Source: Bin90 sp965214635 (lineage in GTDB: Bacteria > Chloroflexota > Dehalococcoidia > Lucifugimonadales > JADFKI01). From it: DNA of 64,000 bases. Numbering within the stretch: position 1 is the stretch's first letter; the number at the start of each line of letters is the position of its first letter. The position numbers and the translations under genes are program-made. This document shows positions 1-8,130 of the stretch, one piece after another. The notes beneath the pieces are model-generated. The model was not told the origin of the DNA, did no database searches, and saw only the letters and a list, made by a program, of their open reading frames with translations. The DNA lies in contig OZ243964.1 in assembly GCA_965214635.1 (NCBI GenBank), forward strand, positions 2,356,001 through 2,420,000. The letters are read 5' to 3'.

Positions 1-423
1 GCCGAACCAGCCGGCGTTGGTCGCACCGCCCGTGAACCAGCTTATCTTCAGGATGATTGCGCCCGCCAAGAATGTCCAGTAGCTAAATGCGTTCAGGCGG
101 GGGAACGCCACATCGCGCGCACCAATTTGGAGGGGCACAACGAAGTTGAAGAACGCAGCGCTTAACGGCATTATGGCGAGGAATATCATCGTCGTGCCGT
201 GCATCGTGAAGAGCTGGTTGAAGACCTCAGCGCTGACGATGTTCTGCTCAGGCCCGGCGAGCTGCACGCGAATCAGCAACGCCTCCAAGCCCCCGCTCAA
301 AAACAGGATGAATGCGGTTACGCCGTAGAGAACACCAATCTTCTTGTGGTCGATAGTGGTTATCCAGTTCCAAACGCCCGTCGGGTGCTTTGGTCTGGCT
401 ATGGGAAACGCTAGTGTGGTCAT
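1..423 (-). CDS. ctaD: cytochrome c oxidase subunit I, N-terminal part (cut by window edge)
   Basis: Reading the minus strand from the ATG at 423 gives 141 codons open to the left edge. The start MTTLAFPIARPKHPTG and the stretch WNWITTIDHKKIGVLYG are the typical beginning of heme-copper oxidase subunit I, which carries the heme a and heme a3/CuB centre in the inner membrane. The segments MHGTTMIFLAIMP (with the heme a ligand His) and VVPLQIGARDVAFPRLNAFS are family hallmarks. A GAGAGG lies about seven bases before the ATG. The gene is downstream of ctaC on the same strand, 128 bp apart, so the two are probably co-transcribed. Only the first part of about 550 residues is visible. Confidence 0.95.
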   Translation of the reverse strand, partial: MTTLAFPIARPKHPTGVWNWITTIDHKKIGVLYGVTAFILFLSGGLEALLIRVQLAGPEQNIVSAEVFNQLFTMHGTTMIFLAIMPLSAAFFNFVVPLQIGARDVAFPRLNAFSYWTFLAGAIILKISWFTGGATNAGWFG

Positions 424-551
424 TTCTCGCCTCTCAATGCTGCGATTCCATTGCGCTATTTCCGCTCTCGCGAAAACCACTGCGTCTTTCCGGTATTAAG
501 TGCCTTGTAGTATGACGATGAACTTTATCGAGAGTATCAGCCTATGCACGG

Positions 552-1751
552 TTACTTCAGTGTAAGCAGATACGCCACCAGCGCATCAATATCGCTTTCG
601 GAGAGCGACTGTTCGGGGTTGATATAAGGTGCGCCGTCGCGGGACATCAGGTTGCCGGGTTTGAGCGATTCGGGGTCGGTTATCCAAACCTTCAGGTTGT
701 GCTGCAACAGGGCGTCGTTGATGAACTCCCTGCCGTTGATGCCCACTGGCACGCCGTCTTCGTTCACGAAGAGCTGCCGTGTGCCGCCAGCATCCTCAAA
801 CGGCACATCGCTGTTGCGGTAGATGCCGAGATGGTTCAGCCGAGACGCCACATGCGCCACATTCGGCCCCGTCCTGCCCGGAATTCGGCTGCCGTCATCG
901 CGCAGCTTGATGATGCTGTTGTCGGCGTGGCAGCCGCTGCAACCTGCGCTGCGGAAGAGGCTCTTGCCTTCCACTGCCAGCGGGTCGGACGGCTCAAGCG
1001 CAGGGCTTGCTTGGCGCGCCAGCCATGCGTCGAACTCCGGGCGCGGCACGGCGACCACCTTGAAGCGCATGTTGGCATGCGACACGCCGCAGAACTCGGC
1101 GCACTGTCCGAAGAACTCGCCCGGCGCATACGCTTGGAACCACATCGTGTTGTCATTGTTCGGTATCATGTCCACCTTGCCGGCGAGCTTTGGCACCCAG
1201 AAGCTGTGGATGACATCAACCGAATCGAGGCGGAAATTGATAGGCTCGCCCACGGGGACATAGAATTCGTTGGCAACGATTATCTGCTCGGTGGGATTGT
1301 CCGGGTGCGGATAGCGGAACTCGAACCACCACTGGTGTCCAATGACATCCACCTCCAAGCCGCCGCGCTCCGGCGGGACGGGGGAGTTCGCAGCGTAGAA
1401 GATGCCCTGTATCGTGGGCACTGCCGCCACGATGAGCACGATGACCGGCGCGATGGTCCATGTTATCTCCATCCGCGTGTTGCCGTGCGTCTGCGCGGGG
1501 TCGCCCTGATCATCCTGCCGCCGCCTGAACCGAAACACCATGTAGAGTAGCATGCCCTCTACGGCGACGAAGACGACCAGCCCCGCCCAAAAGATGTACT
1601 GGAAAATGACGAGCTGATTTTCGGCGACGGGGCCGAGAGCGTCGAATGTGGACTGCGAATGCGAGGGTGTGCAGCCCGTCAGCAGGGCAAACAGCACGCC
1701 CACAAGCGCAACACCGATTAACCTCTTAGAGATTGAGCCGCTTCTCAGCAT
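552..1751 (-). CDS. ctaC: cytochrome c oxidase subunit II fused to cytochrome c (caa3 type)
   Basis: This 399-residue protein carries electrons into the oxidase. It begins with a lipoprotein signal ending LLTGC, so the mature protein is probably lipid-anchored. Two membrane helices follow (about residues 45-70 and 95-120), then the cupredoxin domain with the CuA ligand motif CAEFCGVSHANM near residues 215-230. After about residue 255 a cytochrome c domain follows with the heme motif CSGCH and a later distal Met (SLKPGNLM). The fusion is what defines caa3-type oxidases, which can take electrons without a separate soluble cytochrome c. It precedes ctaD, and a good promoter lies about 170 bp upstream. 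Confidence 0.95.
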   Translation of the reverse strand: MLRSGSISKRLIGVALVGVLFALLTGCTPSHSQSTFDALGPVAENQLVIFQYIFWAGLVVFVAVEGMLLYMVFRFRRRQDDQGDPAQTHGNTRMEITWTIAPVIVLIVAAVPTIQGIFYAANSPVPPERGGLEVDVIGHQWWFEFRYPHPDNPTEQIIVANEFYVPVGEPINFRLDSVDVIHSFWVPKLAGKVDMIPNNDNTMWFQAYAPGEFFGQCAEFCGVSHANMRFKVVAVPRPEFDAWLARQASPALEPSDPLAVEGKSLFRSAGCSGCHADNSIIKLRDDGSRIPGRTGPNVAHVASRLNHLGIYRNSDVPFEDAGGTRQLFVNEDGVPVGINGREFINDALLQHNLKVWITDPESLKPGNLMSRDGAPYINPEQSLSESDIDALVAYLLTLK

Positions 1752-1923
1752 ATCGTTACTTGTAACCCTCTCGCTGCATCCGTTTCCTGATAGCCTTGCC
1801 CACAGAGGCGAAGGCCCGTTAGAAACGCCGTCGATACATCCTTATTATTGCCTAATTGTTTACCTTGTTCGGGTGCTCATCGCATCCCGCCACCGCGCTA
1901 TTCCATTGTTGCGCCGATTTGAA

Positions 1924-1952
1924 AATCTATCAGAACGCCGTTTTATAGTCAA
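1924..1952 (-). promoter_or_regulatory. probable sigma70 promoter for ctaC-ctaD
   Basis: On the minus strand a TTGACT -35 box (1952-1947) and a TAGATT -10 box (1929-1924) are separated by 17 bp. They lie in an AT-rich stretch about 170 bp before the ctaC start. The rest of the 298-bp gap between ctaB and ctaC (1752-2049) shows no gene. Confidence 0.5.
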
Positions 1953-2049
1953 TATTTTTGAAAGCCCCGCAAGAGGCCGATTGCCGTTTCTTACGCTTAT
2001 TAACCCTGTCTAATCTTACGAACCGCACAACCCCAAATTTCGCTCCAAC

Positions 2050-2940
2050 CTAAAGGCTCACCAGTCGAAAGCTGTCTACGATTATGGCTAGGAACAGCAG
2101 CGCAAGGTACAGCAGGGAGTATAGGTAGGCAGGCTTTGCCCCCTCGATGCCCGGGCGGCGCAGCATCCGCCAAGCGTAGTAGATGAACACCAGCCCCAGC
2201 ACGACCGAGCTTACGGCATAGACCACACCCACTGCGCCGGTTACGATGAACATCGTGGTCAGCGCAAGCATCAGCACTGTGTAGAGCAGTATGGACTTCT
2301 TCGTGGCGTCCACGCCAGCGACCACGGGCAGCATCGGGACATTGGCGCGGGCGTAGTCGTCTTTCAGCAGCAGTGATAGCGCCCAAAAGTGCGGCGGTGT
2401 CCAGAAGAACACGATGGCGAACAGGTATATGGCGGGCAAATCGAGCGAGCCAGTTACCGCCGTCCAGCCCACCATCGGAGGGATTGCACCTGCTGCCCCG
2501 CCGATGACGATGTTCTGTGTGGAGCTGCGCTTAAGCCCCATCGTGTAGACGAACACATAGAACAGCGTGGCTATCAGCGTCAGCGCTGCGCTGAGCAGGT
2601 TCACTTGCAGCGCAATCAGCGCAAACGCAAGAGCGTTCGTGATGACGCCAAACGCGATGGCGTGCGTGTGCGGGATGACGCCCACCACCACAGGGCGTGT
2701 GCTCGTGCGGCGCATCGCCTCGTCTATGTCGCGGTCGAGCCACTGGTTCAGCGCATTCGCACCCGCCGATGCCAGCGTGCCGCCGACCAGCACCGCCGCC
2801 ATGATGCCTGCATCCGGCGTCCCCTGCGCCGCAAGGAACATGCCGCCCAGCGCCGTGAACAGCAGCAGCAAGATGATGCGCGGCTTGGTCAGCGCTATGT
2901 ATGCGCGCAAGACGCTCTGAGACGCAGCAGTCGCCTGCAT
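2050..2940 (-). CDS. ctaB: protoheme IX farnesyltransferase (heme O synthase)
   Basis: This UbiA-family membrane prenyltransferase attaches a farnesyl group to heme b to make heme O, the precursor of heme A used by the oxidase. The ATG at 2940 gives 296 residues, the usual family length. The first aspartate-rich motif NQWLDRDIDEAMRRTSTRP is clear, and hydrophobic segments run to the C-terminus. The frame stays open far upstream, but that part overlaps ctaA in another frame and is not coding. The gene starts two bases after the ctaA stop, so ctaA and ctaB form one operon and are probably translationally coupled. Confidence 0.95.
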   Translation of the reverse strand: MQATAASQSVLRAYIALTKPRIILLLLFTALGGMFLAAQGTPDAGIMAAVLVGGTLASAGANALNQWLDRDIDEAMRRTSTRPVVVGVIPHTHAIAFGVITNALAFALIALQVNLLSAALTLIATLFYVFVYTMGLKRSSTQNIVIGGAAGAIPPMVGWTAVTGSLDLPAIYLFAIVFFWTPPHFWALSLLLKDDYARANVPMLPVVAGVDATKKSILLYTVLMLALTTMFIVTGAVGVVYAVSSVVLGLVFIYYAWRMLRRPGIEGAKPAYLYSLLYLALLFLAIIVDSFRLVSL

Positions 2941-2942
2941 GT

Positions 2943-3932
2943 TCAAGTCCTTATCACCTCCGCCGCCGGTTGGGACGGGCGCGTCGCCGCATTCGCAGCC
3001 GCCCCGAACCACTCTGGCAGCTGCGCCAGCGCCGCCATGAACACCAGCGCAATCCACACCAGCGTCGCCATGCTGAGATGCACCGCCTTTATCGTGGGCG
3101 TAAAGCCCTCCCAAATGACGAATGCGCCCACCATGACTTGCAAAGCAAACGCCAGCGCCAGCAGCAACGCCGCCCATCCTACGCTCGCCGCATCGCCGCG
3201 CCGCCGCCATCCTGACCACGCCGCCACAAGCACCAGCACGCCCACAATCGCAGCAAAGTAGCGGTGGCTCATGTGCGTGGCATACGGGACGCCGTCCGGG
3301 AACAGGCTGCCCCTGCATAGTGGCCATTCGGCGCAGGATGAGCCGTATCCCAAGCCGACGATGAAGCTGCCAGACAGGATGAGCACGAGCGTCCCTATGA
3401 GGGCGGTGGTGGTCAATCGGGTGAAACCAACGGAATGCGCTGCAGATGGCGTAGTCGGCTGCGCCCCCGGTGCGCCTATGCGCCACCCCACGACCACTGC
3501 CACCACCAACGCCGCTGCCACACCCTCGGCTATCGCAAGGTGCAGCAGGCGCAGCCACCAGCTCAGTTCGGTCAATACGGTTGCACCGCCGAGCAACGAT
3601 GCGGCAATGACCAGCAGCAACGCAGCGCCTGTGGAGTTCATCGCCCAGCGGTTGCGCCGATACCGCCGCAGCACCACGATGAACAGCGCCAGTACGAGCA
3701 AGCCGAGCAGCGATGCGGAGAGGCGGTGGGTATACTCGATGAGCGTGGCGAACTCAAAGGGAGGGATAAGCTGACCGTGGCAAAGCGGCCAGTCGGGGCA
3801 GCCAAGCCCAGAGCCAGTAACGCGCACAACGCCGCCCAAGGTAACCTGCACGAAAGCCGACACGAGCGCGGCAATCGCCAGTATGCGGAAAGCGGTGCGG
3901 GACTTCCCCCCCGCCGTAGGAGTCTGTGCCAC
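2943..3932 (-). CDS. ctaA: heme A synthase (COX15/CtaA family)
   Basis: This 329-residue integral membrane monooxygenase oxidises heme O to heme A. The start is a GTG at 3932 with the strong Shine-Dalgarno AAGGAGG (3950-3944) 11 bases upstream. The protein has the two pseudo-symmetric four-helix halves of the family, each with a conserved motif: GGVVRVTGSGLGCPDWPLCHG near residue 35 and GSSCAEWPLCRG near residue 195. Histidines that bind heme lie in EYTHRLSA and MSHRYFA. It is first in the ctaA-ctaB operon next to ctaC and ctaD, which is the expected partnership. Confidence 0.94.
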   Translation of the reverse strand: MAQTPTAGGKSRTAFRILAIAALVSAFVQVTLGGVVRVTGSGLGCPDWPLCHGQLIPPFEFATLIEYTHRLSASLLGLLVLALFIVVLRRYRRNRWAMNSTGAALLLVIAASLLGGATVLTELSWWLRLLHLAIAEGVAAALVVAVVVGWRIGAPGAQPTTPSAAHSVGFTRLTTTALIGTLVLILSGSFIVGLGYGSSCAEWPLCRGSLFPDGVPYATHMSHRYFAAIVGVLVLVAAWSGWRRRGDAASVGWAALLLALAFALQVMVGAFVIWEGFTPTIKAVHLSMATLVWIALVFMAALAQLPEWFGAAANAATRPSQPAAEVIRT

Positions 3933-4020
3933 TGCGGCAAGACCTCCTTATTCGACCGCCTGCGCATCGTCAGCGCAGGGGCAAACCGACGCACAAGAAT
4001 GTGCAACTTTTCACAAACAG

Positions 4021-4049
4021 ATAATATCATACGCCCATAGCGCCGTCAA
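4021..4049 (-). promoter_or_regulatory. probable sigma70 promoter for ctaA-ctaB
   Basis: On the minus strand TTGACG (4049-4044) and TATTAT (4026-4021) are separated by 17 bp and lie about 90 bp before the ctaA start codon. The remainder of the 354-bp divergent gap 3933-4286 shows no gene; a matching plus-strand promoter for the lactonase gene was not convincing. Confidence 0.6.
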
Positions 4050-4286
4050 TTGCAGTCCCGCTCATCAGCAGCGAAAGACGCAGCAGGGGAACGACTCCTC
4101 TATCAACAGCGCCCGGCGATTATATCCATGCGTCCCCAATTAAGCCCGCTGAACCGACGGCTGCATCTCGCGCCTATATCCACAGCATCCACAGCCGCCC
4201 GTTAGCCGCATTATGCCCACATATGTTACGATTGCATCGGATGAAGCGGTAATCATCAAGAAAATACTAATAAGAGGATATGCCCC

Positions 4287-5297
4287 TTGGCACTCTACAT
4301 GTACATAACAGTGTCCGAAGAAGACCGCATCGCGCGGTATGCGATGGATGGAGATACGGGCGAACTGCGGCACTTGGGCGATGTAGCGGCGTCCGGGCGT
4401 CCTGCGCCGCTGACGACCGACCCGCAGCGCAGGTTCGCATACCTTGCGCGCCGCGATGCCAATCTCATCACGAGCTACCGCATTGGCGCAGACGGCGATT
4501 TGACGCACATCGGTGATGTGGCAGTGGAGGACGATCCGTGTTACCTCGCCACAGACCGCAGCGGGCGATACCTGCTGTCCGCCTACTATGAGGGCAGCCG
4601 CTGCGCCGTGCATCCCATCGGCTCGGACGGAGCGGCAAGCGCCCCGCCCGTGGAGTGGCTCGCCACCGCCAAGGGCGCACACTCGATGCAGTGCGACCCC
4701 ACGAACCATTACGCCTTTGTGCCGCACATCTCCGGCGGCAATGGCCCCAACGCCATCTACCAGTTCAGGTTCGATGCCGGCACGGGTCGTATCACGCCCA
4801 ACACGCCGGCTGTGGTGTCGCCCGACGCCGAACTAGGCCCGCGCCATTTTTGTTTCCACCCGCAAAAGCCCATCTTGTACTTCTCCGACGAACAGGGTTG
4901 CAGCGTAACGGCATATAACATGGATGAGCGCGACGGCACGCTGACCGCATTCCAAACCATATCCACCCTTCCGGCGGGCTACGCCGGGCGCAATAGCTGC
5001 TCGCAGATACAGATTACGCCGTCGGGACGATTCCTGTACGCGCCCAACCGCGGGCATAACAGCATCGCCTGCTTCGCCGTGGACGATGACGGCAGCCTCA
5101 GCGCCATCGGGCACGCCGACAGCGAAGCCGTCCCCCGTGCGTTCAGCATAGACCCGCACGGGCGCTTCCTCTACGCCGCAGGCCTCGACACGGGCAACCT
5201 AGCCGCATACCGCATCGGTGCGGACGGCGCTCTCTCGCGCATTGCAACCTACAATGTGGGCAAAGCACCGATGTGGGTGCTCATCATAGAGCGTTGA
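4287..5297 (+). CDS. lactonase-family seven-bladed beta-propeller protein (6-phosphogluconolactonase-like)
   Basis: The 336-residue protein resembles the Pgl/YbhE lactonase family (Pfam Lactonase), which hydrolyses 6-phosphogluconolactone in the pentose phosphate route, although many members have unknown substrates. Blade-like repeats recur, for example YRIGADGDLTHIGDV, VTAYNMDERDGTL and AAYRIGADGALSRI, and the segment GPRHFCFHP is typical. There is no signal peptide. I chose the TTG at 4287 because it yields MALYMYITVSEED in the right frame and has AAGAGG at 4272-4277; the ATG at 4280 is in a different frame. It stands alone between ctaA (divergent) and the glycosyltransferase. The exact substrate cannot be read from the sequence. 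Confidence 0.8.
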   Translation: MALYMYITVSEEDRIARYAMDGDTGELRHLGDVAASGRPAPLTTDPQRRFAYLARRDANLITSYRIGADGDLTHIGDVAVEDDPCYLATDRSGRYLLSAYYEGSRCAVHPIGSDGAASAPPVEWLATAKGAHSMQCDPTNHYAFVPHISGGNGPNAIYQFRFDAGTGRITPNTPAVVSPDAELGPRHFCFHPQKPILYFSDEQGCSVTAYNMDERDGTLTAFQTISTLPAGYAGRNSCSQIQITPSGRFLYAPNRGHNSIACFAVDDDGSLSAIGHADSEAVPRAFSIDPHGRFLYAAGLDTGNLAAYRIGADGALSRIATYNVGKAPMWVLIIER

Positions 5298-5348
5298 TGT
5301 GTGCGCCGCCGCAACCCCGTGTACTCACGATGACTGACAAGTGCGACT

Positions 5349-7379
5349 ATGACCACCATATCCGATAACCTTCGGCGGCTTCTGGTTGCCTGTCGGCAGA
5401 GCATCGGCGCTACGGAGCATGTTTCGCTTCCCCCGCTGCTGCGAAACGCCATGTTCGCACTGTTCATCGTGGGCATCTTCGCATACGGCGCGGTGTTCGC
5501 CGTGTATATGCTTACCCATTTCGACATCTTCAACCTCATCCGAGATATTAATATTGATGACTCTTTCTACTACTTTCAGATAGCCTACAACCTCGCAGAA
5601 GGCAGGTTCTCCACATTCGACGGCGGCATTACCCGCACCAACGGCTACCATCCGCTTTGGCTGCTGATGATCACGCCGTTCTACTGGGTCTTCGACAAGG
5701 AATCGGCGCTGTTCGGCATCAAGGCGTTCGAACTGGCGCTCCTCGCAGGCGGCATAACCCTCATCGCCGCAGCGACGCGCTTGGCACGCCTGTCTTGGAT
5801 ACTGCTGTTCGCCGTCCCGCCGCTGCTCTATCACCCGGGAGGCGGGCTGTTCATCCACGGGATGGAGGCAGCGGCGGCGCTGTTCATGCTGGGGCTGTTC
5901 ATCCTCGCACTCTGCCTGTTCGCGCACAACGCGGGGCGCTGGAAGTGGCTGCTGATGGGCGTGGCGTTCGCCTTGCCTTATGTGCGCTTGGAGTACATCG
6001 CCATATCGCTGGCGGGGACGGGCGCGCTGTGCCTGCTGGAATGGTCGTGGCAGGACAGGCGTCTCGGCACATGGTGGCGCACCTCCGCATCTAGGCGAGA
6101 GTTCGTCCGCTCAATAACCGCGCTCAAAGCGCTGCCATCTCTGCTTGCAGCCGCTGCGGGCATCCTCGTCTACTTTGCCTACAACGGCATCGTGTTCGGC
6201 GGCATCGTGCCCGTGAGCGCAGTGACCAAGCTGGCTTGGGCGCAAGTCAGATGGGAACAAGACGGCGGATACAACCTCTTGGAGAGCCTCTGGGGGACGC
6301 TGCAACGACAAGCCTTTAACTACGAGCTGCTAGTTGCTGTGGAGGTGTGCGTCTACCTGCTGGCGGTGTGGTGGTTTGCGCGGCGCTCACGCAGCCGCCG
6401 AGACTGGCTGATGCTAGCGTTCTTGGTGGGCGTGTTCAGCCTAGCGGCTGGGCATCTCGCCAAGTTTGCGCAGACCGTTCTGTTCGACCATCCGGACGAA
6501 CCATACTTCCCATGGTATTTTGTCCCGGCGTATCTGATGACGGCGCTGATAATCCCGATCAGATGCTATGTCGCAATCTACTTCATCCGCGGCTTTGTTG
6601 GGCGCAGGTCTCGCCCTGCGAGCATCATATTGAGCGCCTGCATCGTGGCGACGGGCGCGCTCTTCCTGCTGTGGAACACCGACTTCACCAGACCATTTAA
6701 GTTTGTAGACCAAGCAAGCAAGTCAACCCATATCGAGGACTGGGAGATTGCTCAATACGCAGGTGTGCAAATTATGAACGATGCGCTGCCTGATGGGAGC
6801 GTAATCGGGACTTGGGATTCGGGTGTTACAGCGTACTTCTCCCGCTTTCCCGTGGTGAACATAGACGGCTTGGTGAACTCCTATGACTACTTCCACGCAT
6901 CGAATGTGCGAGAGAATGGACGCACATCATTGGAGCGCGAGTATGCCCCCATCTACGGAGAGTTGGGCATAACTCACTTTGTGAACTTTGCAAGAGGTAA
7001 CACATATGATGAGCATGTGCTTTACCAAAGCCCGCTGATCCCGTCTGGAAGGCGCTTGATAATCTGGCTTTGGGAGCCTTTGGAAAAAGCTGATGCTTTC
7101 GCACAGTTCTGGGACAGCATGGAACCCCACTTCGACTACAACACCGACGGCACGGCGATGGTCGTGGATGGCCGGCTAGTGCAGATGTTCGCTGACGACT
7201 GTGCTCCGGACGAACTGGCTGCATTGACCTTGAGCGGGCACACAGCGAACAGGCATACGGACGAGCTAATTGCAGAGCCTTGGACGCAGACGCGAACCGG
7301 CCTGTGCGTCGCCACCATACTGCTGCCTCATGATGTCCCCCCCCCCCCCCCCCCCCCCCCGAAACTCGAGTTGAAATAA
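5349..7379 (+). CDS. GT-C type polytopic membrane glycosyltransferase, C-terminus set by a poly-C tract
   Basis: This is a 676-residue membrane protein with about 10 hydrophobic helices up to about residue 440, followed by a soluble domain. The first periplasmic loop has DINIDDSFYYFQIAYN and RTNGYHPLW, features of GT-C/GT39-like enzymes that use lipid-phosphate sugars. The acidic pair IDD is a plausible catalytic site. The later soluble part (NDALPDGSVIGTWDSG) is also seen in this type of protein. The reading frame ends in eight prolines encoded by 24 consecutive C, then KLELK and a TAA that overlaps the next ATG. One more C would extend it into the next ORF to make 811 residues, so the true protein may be longer. 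The acceptor and sugar are unknown. Confidence 0.8.
   Translation: MTTISDNLRRLLVACRQSIGATEHVSLPPLLRNAMFALFIVGIFAYGAVFAVYMLTHFDIFNLIRDINIDDSFYYFQIAYNLAEGRFSTFDGGITRTNGYHPLWLLMITPFYWVFDKESALFGIKAFELALLAGGITLIAAATRLARLSWILLFAVPPLLYHPGGGLFIHGMEAAAALFMLGLFILALCLFAHNAGRWKWLLMGVAFALPYVRLEYIAISLAGTGALCLLEWSWQDRRLGTWWRTSASRREFVRSITALKALPSLLAAAAGILVYFAYNGIVFGGIVPVSAVTKLAWAQVRWEQDGGYNLLESLWGTLQRQAFNYELLVAVEVCVYLLAVWWFARRSRSRRDWLMLAFLVGVFSLAAGHLAKFAQTVLFDHPDEPYFPWYFVPAYLMTALIIPIRCYVAIYFIRGFVGRRSRPASIILSACIVATGALFLLWNTDFTRPFKFVDQASKSTHIEDWEIAQYAGVQIMNDALPDGSVIGTWDSGVTAYFSRFPVVNIDGLVNSYDYFHASNVRENGRTSLEREYAPIYGELGITHFVNFARGNTYDEHVLYQSPLIPSGRRLIIWLWEPLEKADAFAQFWDSMEPHFDYNTDGTAMVVDGRLVQMFADDCAPDELAALTLSGHTANRHTDELIAEPWTQTRTGLCVATILLPHDVPPPPPPPPKLELK
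7337..7360 (+). repeat. homopolymer of 24 C at the end of the glycosyltransferase gene
   Basis: Twenty-four cytosines run without interruption. In the present length the frame closes at 7379. With 25 C (or 22) it continues through GAA ACT CGA and so on into the ORF starting at 7379. With 23 C it stops at once with TGA. Such tracts slip during replication and are also a classic place for sequencing or assembly error. Confidence 0.95.
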
Positions 7380-7783
7380 TGTTCGCAAAAGACTACCTCA
7401 CGCATCTAGTCGGAGACAGCGAACCTGCAATCAGCTCGGACTACGATGTGTATCTCGCAGATGGCGACCTCATCTACGCCAAATGGGAGTGCGACGCCGA
7501 CGACACAGACGCAGCGTTCTTCTTGCACATCTACCCCGTAGATGTCGCCGACCTGCCTAGTCACCGCAAGCGGCATGGGTTTGATAACATGGAGTTCGTC
7601 TTCGACCCCCCTTGGCCATGGTTTGAGATCGACGGAGAATTCAGAGGCACAAGATATGGAGGCCTGTGCATAGCAGACGGAGCGCTGCCCGACTACGACA
7701 TCGCCCAAATCCGTACAGGGCAGTTTGTGCCCGTGGACGGCGGATACAAGCGCCTGTGGGAGAGGGAAATCAACCTGCGCTGA
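7379..7783 (+). CDS. small domain protein, probably the C-terminal domain of the preceding glycosyltransferase
   Basis: The ORF has 134 residues and starts with an ATG that shares one base with the TAA of the upstream gene (TAATG). There is no Shine-Dalgarno site, so translation would depend on coupling or on fusion. It has no signal peptide or membrane helix. The segments FFLHIYPVDVADLP, GFDNMEFVFD and DYDIAQIRTGQFVP form a compact domain of a kind I associate with the ends of GT-C membrane proteins. The sequence is in frame with the upstream gene if the 24-C run is one base longer. I therefore see it as a detached C-terminal domain rather than an independent gene. Its biochemical role is not known. 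Confidence 0.65.
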   Translation: MFAKDYLTHLVGDSEPAISSDYDVYLADGDLIYAKWECDADDTDAAFFLHIYPVDVADLPSHRKRHGFDNMEFVFDPPWPWFEIDGEFRGTRYGGLCIADGALPDYDIAQIRTGQFVPVDGGYKRLWEREINLR

Positions 7784-7898
7784 CCCGCCTGTGCGGCTTG
7801 ATGCTCACGCTTCATGCTCACAAGGGGTTCGAGCAGCCGAAGCCCTTGCTGATAGCCCGACCGGCGGCAGACTGACAGCGCACGCATATCAAAATTCA

Positions 7899-7928
7899 TT
7901 GACTTGAAACGGCGGCGCAAAATATACT
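7899..7928 (+). promoter_or_regulatory. probable sigma70 promoter upstream of pyrG
   Basis: TTGACT (7899-7904) and TATACT (7923-7928) are 18 bp apart in an AT-rich patch about 200 bp before pyrG. The gap 7784-8130 otherwise contains no gene that I can support; the leader would be about 195 bases long. Confidence 0.55.
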
Positions 7929-8130
7929 TTTCCAAAACTAGCTTAATTGAGCCGCTCGGCTATGCCGTGCAGATGCGGCCAGTGTTGCGCCGCTTATGCC
8001 TGCTTGAAGCGCCGAAAGCCCGCCTCGCCCTCACGGCTGTTCGGCACACTCGCAACCCCTGCGCCGCAAGATTTCGGGGCTGCGCAGACCGCCGTATATT
8101 GAAACTTCTATCAGCAAGGATGTGCAGTAT

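Noticed and set aside
699..1550. Long plus-strand ORF of 283 codons opposite ctaC
   Set aside because: It lies fully antisense to a clear caa3 subunit gene; high GC with biased third positions commonly leaves such open shadow frames. No motif was found.
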